The position numbers and the translations under genes were made by a program. 64,000 nt of DNA from Pyrenula massariospora (lineage: Eukaryota > Ascomycota > Eurotiomycetes > Pyrenulales > Pyrenulaceae): contig JAGFMI010000011.1 in NCBI GenBank assembly GCA_021030905.1, positions 1,116,001 through 1,180,000 on the forward strand. Direction: 5' to 3'. A model generated the notes under the pieces. That model made no database searches and was not told the DNA's origin. It saw only the letters and a list, made by a program, of their open reading frames with translations. Below, in pieces: positions 44,678 to 55,380 of the stretch (position 1 is its first letter; each line of letters begins with the position of its first letter).

Positions 44678-45524
44678 CTAATCCAACAATTCTTGTGGTA
44701 GATCTTGGACAGATATTTTAGCATTCTCTAGGTTGTTCGGCGCTCTCATTCCTTGCGCCTTCTGTGACAGGGTAGGTGTTGGTAATACGGATTTGTCCTG
44801 ATCGACAATCTCTTTCTTCGGTGGATTTGTATCGATTTCCAAGGTAACCTTATAAGGCGGATTAGAAGAGCTCCACCTAATAGGGATTTGTAAAGTCCTG
44901 AGATTTACCGCGCCATCTTCACTGCGATAGTCGACGCCGACAGTGTCATTCTCACTTACCGGCCCATCGTTGACCAAACCAACCGACATCATTGCCTGGA
45001 AAAGTCCGTTTTTCACTCTGTCTGGCCCGTGCAACTCCTGAACCTTAGACACGAAATGATCGTACAGCTCCTTCGCTAATTCTAGCTTCGCAGCGCCGTG
45101 AAAATCCGGCTTATTGCCTTTCCGAGTTGACGCATAAAGAGTGAACTGGGAAACTAGCAAACATGAGAAAGAACTAAATCTCGACAATGCCTTAGCGTAC
45201 CACAGAGAATCTCGCCACCAATATCTTGAACGCTTTTCTTCCACTGTTAAGAATTAGGAAATCCCTGGAATGTACATGGAAAGCTTCCTACCCCATTTTC
45301 GGATTGATCAGGCCACATCTTCAACTTGACCACGCGTGACGCGGCAGTTTCTGCATCTTTGCGGGTATCGTTTGGACCTACTGCCGCAAAAACAAGAATA
45401 CCTTTTCCAATCGAAGCTATCAATTGTTTATCAACAGTGACGGATGCGGAAGTGACTCTTTGTAGGATTGCTACATAGAATAAGTATCTGAATTTTGACG
45501 CTGTAAAGTGGACATACTCTTCAT
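44678..45524 (-). CDS. dtd1: D-aminoacyl-tRNA deacylase (DTD)
   Basis: Five exons (45518..45524, 45292..45470, 45201..45243, 44960..45153, 44678..44848) give 197 aa. It removes D-amino acids mischarged on tRNA. Landmarks are MKTILQRVTSASVTVD at the start, GILVFAAVGPNDT, the first catalytic motif SQFTLYAS, KGNKPDFHGAA and the second motif NDGPVT. The first coding exon is only 7 nt (ATG AAG A), and the TILQRV start is restored by the 47-nt intron. The last intron (44849-44959, 111 nt) splits the Gly-cisPro motif between P141 and V142. It is a multiple of three and has no stop. The C-terminus extends about 45 residues beyond the usual ~150-residue enzyme with a polar tail. The ATG lies 463 bp from that of Not3/Not5. 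Confidence 0.9.
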
Positions 45525-45987
45525 CGCGAGCTCGGGGGACCTTTACGCTTTCGCCAGAGGTGTTCGCATAACTCAAGCACCGGGAGTTAGAATTTAGACC
45601 GTAGAGAATCTCTATGGTAAGTTACTCGAGAATCATACGATTTTGTCAGCGCTTTCTTGAAGATCTCCGTTATGTTAAATACTTGGTGGATACGTAGACC
45701 TTGTAGTAGCAACAACGCGGCATTCGACTAACGCCGAGAGATACTCCGAATGAGGACTAGCGCTAAATATCACCGCAACCGCGAGACAGCTACCTCTGAG
45801 GAAGTGGGTATACTACCGTACACGAACATTCACTTTCCCCTCGGGAATTGGTTTATTGATGATACGGCGAAACCGAGAGCTAATACACCTCAGAGTGCAT
45901 CGGGCACACAACATTAAAATACCGCAGCTGTCTTTCAGCCTCACCATCACTCCTCCGAACCTCCAACTCTGCACATGACCTTCCACC
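45525..45987. promoter_or_regulatory. Divergent promoter region (DTD / Not3-Not5)
   Basis: 463 bp between the two start codons on opposite strands. It should contain both promoters. No TATA box or specific regulator site was recognised. Confidence 0.45.
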
Positions 45988-47981
45988 ATGGCAAGCCGAA
46001 AGCTTCAGCAGGATATCGACAAGACCTTCAAAAAGGTTGCCGAAGGAATTGAGGAGTTCAATGCAATTCATGAAAAGATTTTGGCTTCTACCAACGCCGC
46101 GCAGAAAGAGAAACAGGAGGATCTGCTAAAACGCGAAATTAAGAAGCTCCAACGGCTTCGGGATCAGATCAAGACATGGGCGGCCGGAAATGAAGTCAAG
46201 GATAAAGGTCCGCTATTAGAACATAGGAAGAAAATAGAAAAAGTGGGATCCCCGTGAGAAACTTTTGGGCGGGCTGACTCGTGATAGTGCATGGAACAAT
46301 TCAAGGCTGTAGAGAAGGAGATGAAAACAAAAGCTTTCTCCAAAGAAGGTTTATTACAAGGTGGAAAGCAGGATCCTCGAGAGAAAGAACGTGAAGATCT
46401 ATGCGATTACCTCTCAGACACGCTTGACGAAATCCAGAGGATACTGGAACAGCTGGAGGCTGAAGAGGCGTCGTTACAAAGTGGCATTAAGAAGAACAAG
46501 CGTGACACATCAAAATCCGACAGGTTGTCTGATCTGCACATTGTGACAGAGCGTTTCAAATGGCACGAGGGCAAATTAGAACTTCTACGGAGAGCTTTAC
46601 AAAACGATAGCGTAGAAGCCAGTCAAGTCTCTGATTTGAAAGACGAAATCGCTTACGTCCTGACAGAGGGTCAGGTGGCGGAATTCGAAGGCGAAAACGA
46701 TGCTATGTATGATGATTTTAACCTCGAAGCTGAGGAAGCGAACTACGGCATGAACAACGAGAATGACAAGATATCGTCGCAGGATGCGCAGTCAATTCCT
46801 GGGGACCCAGAACCGGAGCCTGTGAAGATAACGAAGGTCAAATCGGACCCTGCTGCAACTCGAAGACCATCGACACAACTAAATGCCAAATCACCGATTC
46901 CGCAGCTGGCTACCTTGATACCAGCACCTCCAAGTAGTACCGCACACCAACCGCCACCTCCGAAAGACCCACCTATGAAACCCGCTCCGGTACCGACTAA
47001 GCAACCTGGAGAGTTGAAATATGCGGTGGCCGCTGCTGCCGCCCCGAACGACAAATATGGGGTTGGTATTGCGCCTTTGCCGCCCCCACCAGGAGCAAGT
47101 AATCCCTCGTCAGCACAACCAACCCCTGCAAAGACAATTGACTCAGCCTCACCAAGTACACAACCTGCACAACCAGCCGAGAAATTGGCGTCCTCAATAC
47201 CCCCAAGTGTTGATGGTTCGGCCGGGCATGACGCATCAAAATCGCCAACGCTTAGTCAAGCAAGTGCTAGCGCTCCCGCAGCAAGTATACCCAGCAGCGT
47301 GCCACCGACACCTGCTATGGAAAAAGCTGAGAACGTACCACAACCCGTCATTGCAGATGAAGTACGTTCAACAAACGACAGTACCTTTGTAGATAGAGAC
47401 GAGGACGAATCAATATACCACCTTCCTCCCGGGCTTGAAGACCTTGTACAGTCCTTCGAGACAATGAAAAGTCGAAAAAATGAAAACGTGGAATCGGCGT
47501 CTGTACAAAAGCTCCTGTCTGCCGCACAAATAAGCAGCCCGGAAGCTCAGGACGCAGATCGGCCACGCCATTACAAGCCCAATTTCAGGTACAATACACC
47601 TGCCTGGTATCCACAGGAACCGCTGCAGCTATTCGATGATCCACGAATGTATGAAAATGGAAAGATTGAACCTGATACATTGTTCTACATATTCTACTAC
47701 AGACAAGGCACCTACCAACAATACCTGGCCGCGAAAGCCTTGAAGAGCCAAAGCTGGAGGTTTCATAAGCAATATCAGACCTGGTTCCAGCGCCACGAGG
47801 AGCCAAAGACGATCACAGAAGAGTTCGAGCAAGGGACATATCGGTTTTTCGATTACGAGAGTACTTGGTATGCAAGACACTCTTCCTACTGAGGGTAGCT
47901 AATCATTTTGTGTCTTCTAGGATGAACCGAAGGAAGGCAGATTTCAAATTCGTCTACAAGTTTCTAGAAGACGATCTCTAG
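45988..47981 (+). CDS. CCR4-NOT complex subunit Not3/Not5
   Basis: Three exons (45988..46242, 46288..47867, 47921..47981) give 631 aa. The N-terminal Not3 domain ([60 protein letters not shown]) is a long coiled coil of about 230 residues. A Pro/Ala/Ser-rich linker follows. The C-terminal NOT box contains LYQ-like and YFDYE-type sequence ([48 protein letters not shown]). The subunit takes part in mRNA deadenylation and transcription control in cytosol and nucleus. Intron 1 uses a weak donor (GTGGGA) chosen because it keeps the RKKIE-x2-MEQFKA spacing of the family. The last exon restores the conserved [13 protein letters not shown]. Confidence 0.93.
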
Positions 47982-49312
47982 CATCGGCGCGGCGCTTGTG
48001 GCGGTACTAGCTGAATTCTGAACATACCAAACAGGAAGGCTTCGAGAATTCACAGCGAAGCCACTTAAGGCATTAATAATGAAATAAACAAGGCTGCCAG
48101 GCCTTGTGTTCTCAACCTCTTTTCGCCCCACTTTCCATAAGTCTAACCACGTGCTGCTTTTTTCTCACAGCTAGACAGAAGTCTTTCTCTGCATTTGCCC
48201 TCTTAAAAAGCTAACAGCGAATTAGAGCTTCTAATCCATTGCCTTCTCTGGCGCGTGTAAACGGCTATGGCGTGACTGAAGGTAAAAGGCTGCCAGGCAT
48301 ACCGTCCTCGCCTTGGCGGCCCCGTTGATTCTGCCTTATATTCTTAGCGAGTTCCGAGCCTTGTGAACATGCGCAATGACGGAGCTAAAACTGTCCGATT
48401 CAGCCCAGACAGCTGAGTTTCACCTTCCCCCATAAAGCTATTGTTGCCGGCAAATACCTGCCACGGTGAAAATCTTTCCTAACGGCCTGGCTATGAGTAT
48501 GGAGGGTGCTTTACTTGCAACATCGAGCTTGCTGTGCGCCGCAAGCGCTTACCAAGAACCCCTGTTACGCACTAAAGATTTTGTGATGCAAGTGTTTCGA
48601 GTCAGCTTGATCCTTTCGGAAACGTCTCCGGGCCTACCTGTCAGGGTGGACTACTGTATTCACCAGTACATTGAAGAGAGTGAGACCTCGAAACAAACGT
48701 CTACAAAGGAGCGTAGGCTAACAGTGAGAGGCACCGAGTACCTTTGTTAGCAGTCTAAGTCCTCCCGTCTCTAGCTGATTTGCCGTGGTACTAATGTCTT
48801 TTTTACCTAACAGCTACTTATTTCGCCCTCATGCCAAAGGACTCTCAATCCTTTAATCTGACTTTTATTGTAGTTGACGAACATGAAGCTACCAACAAAT
48901 ATCGCCTGGAGCGTGGGCCACACTCGAAAATTGAAAGACGGCGCGTCTATGCCTTGTTCAACAACCGCCCAGATCAATCATTGATTTTGTTAAGCCATAT
49001 CGTACCTGGGTTTCACTAGTTGCGGGCCTTCTCAGGGCGCGAGGCAAATTCCCTCATCCTTCTAGTGGACGACAACCAATATGAGCCCTGCAGAAGTTCC
49101 CTTCTTCATTCTAGGAATTAAAATCCGAATCAGTGAAACATGGACCAGTCCTTTATACCACGATGGCTGCTTTGCATCTGAGCCATGGAGAGCATCACTG
49201 TCGCAAAAGAGGTAAATGCACCGTCCTCTTATTCTATAAATCTCTTGACGTCTCTCCATCTCATCCGGGTGAAGCAGACAGAATTCCCTTCTGTCTTCTA
49301 GATCTACCTAAG
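47982..49312. other. Intergenic, no gene seen
   Basis: 1.3 kb with small frames only (48466-48750, 48831-49019) and no motif. It ends in the promoter of the C2H2 gene. Confidence 0.5.
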
Positions 49313-49825
49313 ATGTCGAACCAGGACCCGAACCAGGACCCAAACCAATACCCTTACCAGTACCCTTACAATTATAGCGGCCAGGCAAGTTGATTTTCCA
49401 CATCTGCTGCATCTTTTCGTTCTCTTCAAGAAGACGCTGATGCGGCGAAGTCCCAATACAGCTCTCCCTACTCTTCGACGAGCGGCTACTCCCCAACCGA
49501 CCAGCAACATAGCTATTCACATCCGGTTTATCAGCAGCCACAAATGTCGGGTGGTCAGCAACATAACGAGCAATCTCAATCAAACTCCGGCTATGACATA
49601 CCAATATCACAGACCAAGCCACGGGTTCTTTGTCTTTGGGCACAATGCAATGCGAGCTTTACACGCACTGCTGATCTCTCTCGCCATTACCGAACCGTCC
49701 ACAACATCTCGGAGCTCTTCGATTGCCCTTATCCCCGTTGCAAGCACAAGGGAATCCAGGGGTTCGTCAGGAAAGATCATCTCATGGAGCATCGAAGGAA
49801 TTATCACATGGAAGGTGGCCGCTAA
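49313..49825 (+). CDS. Small C2H2 zinc-finger protein
   Basis: Two exons (49313..49384, 49451..49825) give 148 aa. The N-terminus is a low-complexity Asn/Gln/Asp/Pro then Tyr/Gln/Pro repeat (MSNQDPNQDPNQYPYQYPYN). The C-terminus holds two C2H2 fingers: C-x4-C-x12-H-x4-H in CLWAQCNASFTRTADLSRHY, and CPYPRC ... DHLMEHRRNYH. This is the common fungal arrangement of a Tyr/Gln/Ser-rich tail with paired fingers, likely nuclear and DNA-binding. The two parts are in different phases. The only phase-consistent join found uses a GC donor (CAG/GCAAGT at 49385) and an AAG acceptor at 49450, with a branch-like GCTGATG. The second exon alone (from ATG 49544) is firm; the first exon is probable. Confidence 0.72.
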
Positions 49826-50785
49826 TAGCATCGAGGCGAAATGATAGATCCAAAGAATAGAGCATTATTGCATAGATGGAGCCCCGGAGCAAGGACATTC
49901 TTTTTTGACATTTCTTTTCACTTACGATAGATAGATAGGTTCTCAGGCTTCGTTGCCACCTTGTCACTCCTTTGAATCTTAGACTCGTTGATCAAAATTG
50001 TACTGTCACCTTGTATCATTAAGCGATTCAACACGAGATTGCTGCTACTGCCGCCGCCGCCTCACCTTCGCGCTTGGCACAATCCTTTGAGGTGTATTAA
50101 GCATTACTCTGCGTAGGCGTACTCGGAAATGCATTACAAGACAACACTCGAGTCAGACTGCCCTAGATGACGCCTGCTACTCGTATGAGCCGACGTTGAC
50201 TTATCCATTATCAATCTAAGCCTCTCAGCCGGTCTCCCCTTCCCCGCAGCCTCGTGCCTCATAAGGCTATATAAGGTACTCGCTAAGCCTATTTGGGCCA
50301 AGCTTTTTCTCAATCAATTACGGCGGCTCCTCTCCTTCGGATTCCGAAGCGCAAGTCCCCCGCCGGACATCCGCCCGCCCTGAACACCTTCACACCCATA
50401 CCGCTCCCCGAGCACGCGACGTATAAAGTCTTGAGCGGTCAGACCGTTGGGCTCCGGCGCCATGGCTTGGAGTCTATCCATCAGAGTTCCCGGTGCCTGC
50501 GGGGAAAGGGGGAGATGTACACCTATTTCCCGGTGGCTACGGGGAAGCGAAGTTGAAGCATATATCTAGTTCCCGACGCTCGCTGAGGATGGGAAAAGTT
50601 TTGATCTTAAGCGCTCTGCGGCTTGGTCGTGTGAACAGCGTCGGATGAAGAAGAAGATAGAAGCAAAGCAAGACTTGAAGCCGTACTGCAGAGGATGCCG
50701 ATGCTCACCTCATCTACCCCAGCCGCGTCTCGCTGTAAACAGCCTTTAACAACGGCCCTTGCGCTTCCCAACCCTTAGCCGCTCG
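49826..50785. other. Intergenic, no gene seen
   Basis: Includes a short GCC repeat near 50050 and a (GATA)3-like stretch near 49926-49938. The frame 50293-50556 (87 aa) is Pro-rich without a motif and is not called. Confidence 0.4.
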
Positions 50786-51388
50786 ATGTGCAAGCTCATT
50801 CTTGCCTACGATAGTTCCTGCCAGCATTCGGGTCTAGTCCAAGAGCTCGACCCGTGCGACTGCGTGCGACAGAAGCACATTATCAGCGCGCTTACCTCAT
50901 CCAACGCTTCTCCTATCAATATTGTCTGCTCCCGGGTGGAGATCGTTATTCGCTCGGCTGTTGCTCCGCTATCGAAAGGAAGGCAAGTCGAGATGACCGG
51001 GGAGAACGCAGTGGATGGGCAGTGGGAGAGATCTCTGCCTGATCATTCGGTCGCAAGTAACAAGGCAGAGCAAGAGAGAGAGGATTACATGGACACAAGC
51101 GATGGTGAAGGAACAATAAGGAGACGGAGATGGTGCTGGAAGATACAGATGGGCATCGCCGCTTTGCAGAGAAGAAGCCAACGAGGTTTATGGGAGGTGC
51201 TTGGAGAGGAGGAAAGAGAACCGACAGAGAAGGCTGAGTTGGACGCGACGACGATCGAGTACAACGGTCGCAACCATCACACCAAAGGCTTACGAAGGAG
51301 AAGTTGGAGCGCGAGAATGAAGTATGCGTGGTCGAGGCTGCAGAGCGATTGTGCATACTGCATGGAGGGAGTATATCCACATCCTTAA
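50786..51388 (+). CDS. Hypothetical small Cys/Arg-rich protein
   Basis: An ATG at 50786 gives a 200-aa frame. The start MCKLILAYDSSCQHSGLVQE followed by CDC resembles the Cys/His N-terminal motif seen in many small fungal proteins of unknown role. The second half (DYMDTSDGEGTIRRRRWCWK, LQRRSQRGLWEVLGEEERE, RRRSWSARMKYAWSRLQSDC) is basic and helical and looks coding. The middle is less convincing and could hide an intron. A frame of 179 aa on the opposite strand (50946-51485) has a less natural composition. Confidence 0.4.
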   Translation: MCKLILAYDSSCQHSGLVQELDPCDCVRQKHIISALTSSNASPINIVCSRVEIVIRSAVAPLSKGRQVEMTGENAVDGQWERSLPDHSVASNKAEQEREDYMDTSDGEGTIRRRRWCWKIQMGIAALQRRSQRGLWEVLGEEEREPTEKAELDATTIEYNGRNHHTKGLRRRSWSARMKYAWSRLQSDCAYCMEGVYPHP

Positions 51389-52037
51389 CGTTGTTGATGA
51401 CCACGGGAATGCAAGATGAAGAACATTTGTGACATGATAAAAATCGAGATTTGACGCTGGCGATACAGAAAACCCCTTTTGGCATTGCGATTTCCGGAAA
51501 TTGTCAAATCAAGCCTGGAGCAAGCTTTGGATTAGCACAACCTGATTTATATCATTAAGCACTCTTGGATACGACGCGGGCTGATTGAATCTGGCATATT
51601 TTCAGCGGGCTTTTGCGGTAACACATCTTTATGACGAGTGATATCTCCACAATAGAGCCATATTTTTAAAGCTTGCGGCTTTCACAACGTAAGCGTACAT
51701 TGCCAAGTGTACATTGGAAGAGCCTTCGCAGCTGCAAGGTAATGCACCCCTCAGAGCCTGCATGATACTTTTAGTCTTCGTAGGCCTGTTCCTTTTCCGG
51801 ACACGTACAGATTCGATGGAAATGGGAAGCCTATCTGGCACGAAAATTACATGTGTCTGTAAAGCCGTTAGACTTAGTATCGCTAGATTCGTTATGCCAC
51901 TACAGTAACGGGAGCTTAAGTTCTATTTTACTAACCTCTGACTCTTAACCAAGAATGCCGAGAGTTAAGATGTAACGTTAATAAAACACCTCTATCATGA
52001 ACAGGAATCGCTACTCTCGTTGATACAAATCGCGACA
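51389..52037. other. Intergenic, no gene seen
   Basis: AT-rich spacer upstream of the metallopeptidase gene. No open frame of note. Confidence 0.5.
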
Positions 52038-53744
52038 ATGCGCGTAATGCTGCGTCTTGCACCTTTCCTCCTCCATCCACTCCTGATCGTCTGCACGTCG
52101 TCGCTGAAGCTGACTCTTACACCGGGGTTTGACCAGAATGGCGTTGCCCAGTGGATTGACATCCAGTCGACACTTGAGGCAGTAGCGCACCGCGCCGGTC
52201 AACCTCTCTTTGAACGAATTGTGCACTTTGGCACCGCCAGTGATGACTTTCCTGAGCCTTTGGAAGCCTTTGACTCGAAAGGACTATTCCCTCTCACATG
52301 GAAAGACCAGACTACTGAAAAGGCTATCTCGCGACAGTATCACGGCGATCGGCATGCTAATGGCTCAGTGTCCCTTCATTACCGTGCATGGCCGCACAGT
52401 AGGAACTACACGCAATGCAGAGGTAATAATGAGCTCAAATCCGAAGGACACGGGCTCAGTGGTTCGGGCCTTGGATTTCTCATACTACCAACCACAACCG
52501 ATTATTTTAACATTGCCGTTTCTTGGAATCTCACATATGCACCGCCTGGCACGAAGTGCGCTATGTCCTTGAGCGAGCGAGATCTTGCTAGCCCTAGAAG
52601 TCCCCAAATATTGCAAGAGACCTACTTTCTGGTTGGGAATGTGCATAGCTATGACGAGGAAGACTTTAGCCTGTACTGGATCGACAAACCTCCATTCTCT
52701 ACAAGGGGCATTGGAAGCAGGATAGCCTCACTTTACACCAAAATGGCCCGCTTCTTCCAGGACCCGGTCCCGCAGTACCGAGTCTTTATCCGACACAATG
52801 AGCACCTGTGCATCTCGGGTACAGGTTTCTATCGCTCTTTTTCGTTTGGCTGGTCTGATCTGTCGCTTGAACAGCGTAGCGACAGAGAGATCCTAGAATT
52901 TATTGGGCATGAGATGGTACATAATTGGATACGACTGCAAGGGCCGGACGAGAATTATTCAAATACGTGGTTTGTGGAGGGCGGCGCCGAGTACTACTCC
53001 ATCATCTTGCTACATCGATTCGGCCTTCTCAGTGGGAACGATTTCTTAGGGGCTATGAACAGTAAATTGTCCGAATATTATACCAGTCCCTCCCTCAACG
53101 TGACCAACGAAGAGATAGCCGACACTTTCTGGCAGGACACACACGCGCTTCTGATGGCTTATCAAAGAGGCTTTGCCTATTTCGTAAAGCTCAATGCTCA
53201 GATACTTCACCGGTCCTCTGAGCGCCGCTCTCTGGATGATCTAATCCTGGATATGGTTCAGCGCCGTCTGAAAGGTGAGGATCACGATTTTGTGGTGTTG
53301 CTCAGCCTCCTCGTCAACGAGCTCGGATTCACCGCTATCCAGGATTTGGACGCCATGGCAGACGCTGAGCTGATCATCCCTAGGCACGATAGCTTGGGAC
53401 CAGGATACAGGCTTAATGAAACCAGGCAGGAGCAATTCTACCTTGGGTTTTCCGAAGATAGTCTGTCGGCGACCAACGGCGTAGTTAGAGATCTCGACCC
53501 TGCGTCTCGTGCCGCACAAGCTGGCGTCCTGGAAGGCGATATCATTTCCCCTCGAAGAGGCTCATTATGGAGTTCCGTGCAATGGTGTCGTAACTATAGC
53601 ATGATAGTCTTGCGTGAGGGCCGGGAGGTCGAATTGTCATGGCTGCCGCGGTCCTATGCTAAAGTCCTTAGTTACCAGTGGGTCAAGGCGGACAGTGGTC
53701 TCGATTACGAACAACAACGCGTTTTGTCGTATGTCTTCGAATGA
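52038..53744 (+). CDS. Secreted M61-type metallopeptidase with PDZ-like domain
   Basis: Intronless, 568 aa from the first real ATG (52038). A signal-peptide-like leader (MLRLAPFLLHPLLIVCTSS) and several N-glycosylation sites (NGS, NYT, NLT, NVT, NET, NYS) suggest secretion. The zinc site is HEMVH (291-295) with a third ligand Glu314 in WFVEGGAEYY, the H-E-x-x-H-x18-E spacing of gluzincins; the context EFIGHEMVHNW ... WFVEGG fits the M61 glycyl-aminopeptidase family. Near residues 470-520, VVRDLDPASRAAQAGVLEGD is the end of a PDZ-like domain, as in M61 enzymes. It should cleave peptides outside the cell; the substrate is unknown. Lack of introns contrasts with neighbours. Family assignment is from motifs only. 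Confidence 0.8.
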   Translation: MRVMLRLAPFLLHPLLIVCTSSLKLTLTPGFDQNGVAQWIDIQSTLEAVAHRAGQPLFERIVHFGTASDDFPEPLEAFDSKGLFPLTWKDQTTEKAISRQYHGDRHANGSVSLHYRAWPHSRNYTQCRGNNELKSEGHGLSGSGLGFLILPTTTDYFNIAVSWNLTYAPPGTKCAMSLSERDLASPRSPQILQETYFLVGNVHSYDEEDFSLYWIDKPPFSTRGIGSRIASLYTKMARFFQDPVPQYRVFIRHNEHLCISGTGFYRSFSFGWSDLSLEQRSDREILEFIGHEMVHNWIRLQGPDENYSNTWFVEGGAEYYSIILLHRFGLLSGNDFLGAMNSKLSEYYTSPSLNVTNEEIADTFWQDTHALLMAYQRGFAYFVKLNAQILHRSSERRSLDDLILDMVQRRLKGEDHDFVVLLSLLVNELGFTAIQDLDAMADAELIIPRHDSLGPGYRLNETRQEQFYLGFSEDSLSATNGVVRDLDPASRAAQAGVLEGDIISPRRGSLWSSVQWCRNYSMIVLREGREVELSWLPRSYAKVLSYQWVKADSGLDYEQQRVLSYVFE

Positions 53745-54453
53745 GGAAGTCTCTACATCCCCGCCAGGAACCGTAAAGGATATGCTGTTGGAAGTACCGC
53801 AGCACGACATCGGCTTTTCGCGGGCAATCTTCGAAATGAAAGTCAGATAAAATGCCAGGCCGCATTTCATGCTGCAGATATGACGGCATTGTCAAGGGAA
53901 AGATTTCTGAGAATTGTTCTGTTCGTATGTGCTTCTCCCACTGTTTCGTCCTCAGCCTCGACGCCTCACTGACAGGGGTTCTCCTTCTGGAACTGCCAAG
54001 ACGCGCCGTCATCAGCCTCAAGCGCGCCGTGAGTGACCGACATGGCGATGCGATTGGCGCACGCCAAAAACTATCTGCGCCCAAGGTAGGGCAAATGCAT
54101 CAGCGTGCACATATGGTTAGGTGCTTTTCGCCTCAAGAACGCCTCATGCTCTTTTCGCTGTGATGCAGGCAGCGGCCAAGGCAAGCATTTAAGCACGACA
54201 TCCTCTGAAGCGGCCATGAAGGGCCAGGCACGCCTTATCGGGATTCTGATCGTCATTTTTCCTGGTACCTGCAGTTGATCTTCACAGGAGATCCGCTGGG
54301 GTACTGGTGACACCAGATTAAGTTCAGAGGAGATCTTTCATGTCTATTTCCATCACTATCAGGTGACCCCTGAAAACGTGCGAGCTGCGAAGATTCTCGC
54401 CCCACCCTAACGCTTCATTTGCCTTTTCCTCTCCTGAAGTCCTTCGCCCACGA
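53745..54453. other. Intergenic, no gene seen
   Basis: Contains short frames on both strands (53852-54163, 53683-54084) that overlap and lack motifs. It probably holds the promoter of the membrane-protein gene at 54454. Confidence 0.45.
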
Positions 54454-55380
54454 ATGTACATCCGCGCCCTCAATGCCACCCTTAACAGCACGCTCCCTAC
54501 GAATGGTACCTACAACGGCACCTACCACGGCACTTTACCGGTCGACTTTGTCTGCCACCTCTCACCTCAAGGCCGGGCCCTTAGTACCGTCTTGACTGCC
54601 TTTGTTGGCGCGGTCTTCACGGGCATCAGCTGCGGCTTCCTTTCAACCTTCATCACCGGTTGGATCGCTTGGTTTCCCACTCTTCGTATCGACATTTCCG
54701 CCCTATTCGCACTTGGCCAAGTCCTTCTGACGGGAACATACTTCGGCTTCGGAGACTATGTCCTACTTCAAGAGTCGAGCAATGACGACGTCACCTTCCT
54801 TGGTCTGGTAGGCTGGGCTTTCGCCACGTGCTACTCGCCCGTCGTACAGGTCTTTTGGACCATCGGAAACTGGGAAAAGGCGGATGGAGCGCTAAAGGTG
54901 GTTCGCGCGCTGGGCATCGGTGTGACTGCGCTGCCGTTGACCATCGACACCAAGGCAAGATATGGTGTAGCCCTGGCACGGCGATGCGGGCGGCTAGGGT
55001 CGATCGTCAACTTTCTTTTCGCCCTGATTACCGCCGTTGCACTACTCATTCTCGCGGGCGTGTCGACCGCGCTGCTCGTCAAAGCAGCCACGGAGTTGGA
55101 TCTGCGGTGGCACATTATCTTCATGTACGTCATCTTCGCGGTTCTCTGGGCTGTGCTCAGCTTCATTTTCGTGCAACCCTCAGATGCGGCGGAGTCGAAT
55201 GATACGATCCTGAAAATGGCTGGAGGCTTTTTCATGGGCTGCTTTATCGGCATCTTCGTTGCGGCGCCAGCATACATTGTGCTGCAGAGGGCGGAAGGCT
55301 CCCCTGGCATGGATCTACAGACGTATTTGAACTGCGAGTCCGTTGCTCTCTGGCGGAAGTTCATTGCAGTCTGTCCTTGA
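54454..55380 (+). CDS. Seven-helix-like membrane protein, unknown
   Basis: Single exon, 308 aa. An extracellular-type N-terminus has five N-glycosylation sequons (NAT, NST, NGT, NGT, NGT-like). About seven hydrophobic segments follow (ALSTVLTAFVGAVFTGISCG, ITGWIAWFPTLRIDISALFA, TFLGLVGWAFATCYSPVVQV, VVRALGIGVTALPLTI, FLFALITAVALLILAGVSTA, WHIIFMYVIFAVLWAVLSFI, MAGGFFMGCFIGIFVAAPAY). The gene is GC-rich in third positions and intronless. The topology recalls fungal integral membrane proteins of the receptor-like kind, but no family motif was recognised. Confidence 0.7.
   Translation: MYIRALNATLNSTLPTNGTYNGTYHGTLPVDFVCHLSPQGRALSTVLTAFVGAVFTGISCGFLSTFITGWIAWFPTLRIDISALFALGQVLLTGTYFGFGDYVLLQESSNDDVTFLGLVGWAFATCYSPVVQVFWTIGNWEKADGALKVVRALGIGVTALPLTIDTKARYGVALARRCGRLGSIVNFLFALITAVALLILAGVSTALLVKAATELDLRWHIIFMYVIFAVLWAVLSFIFVQPSDAAESNDTILKMAGGFFMGCFIGIFVAAPAYIVLQRAEGSPGMDLQTYLNCESVALWRKFIAVCP

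Noticed and set aside
50946-51485. 179-aa minus-strand frame
   Set aside because: Antisense shadow with Ser/Leu/Pro bias. The plus-strand frame has better helices and a plausible start.
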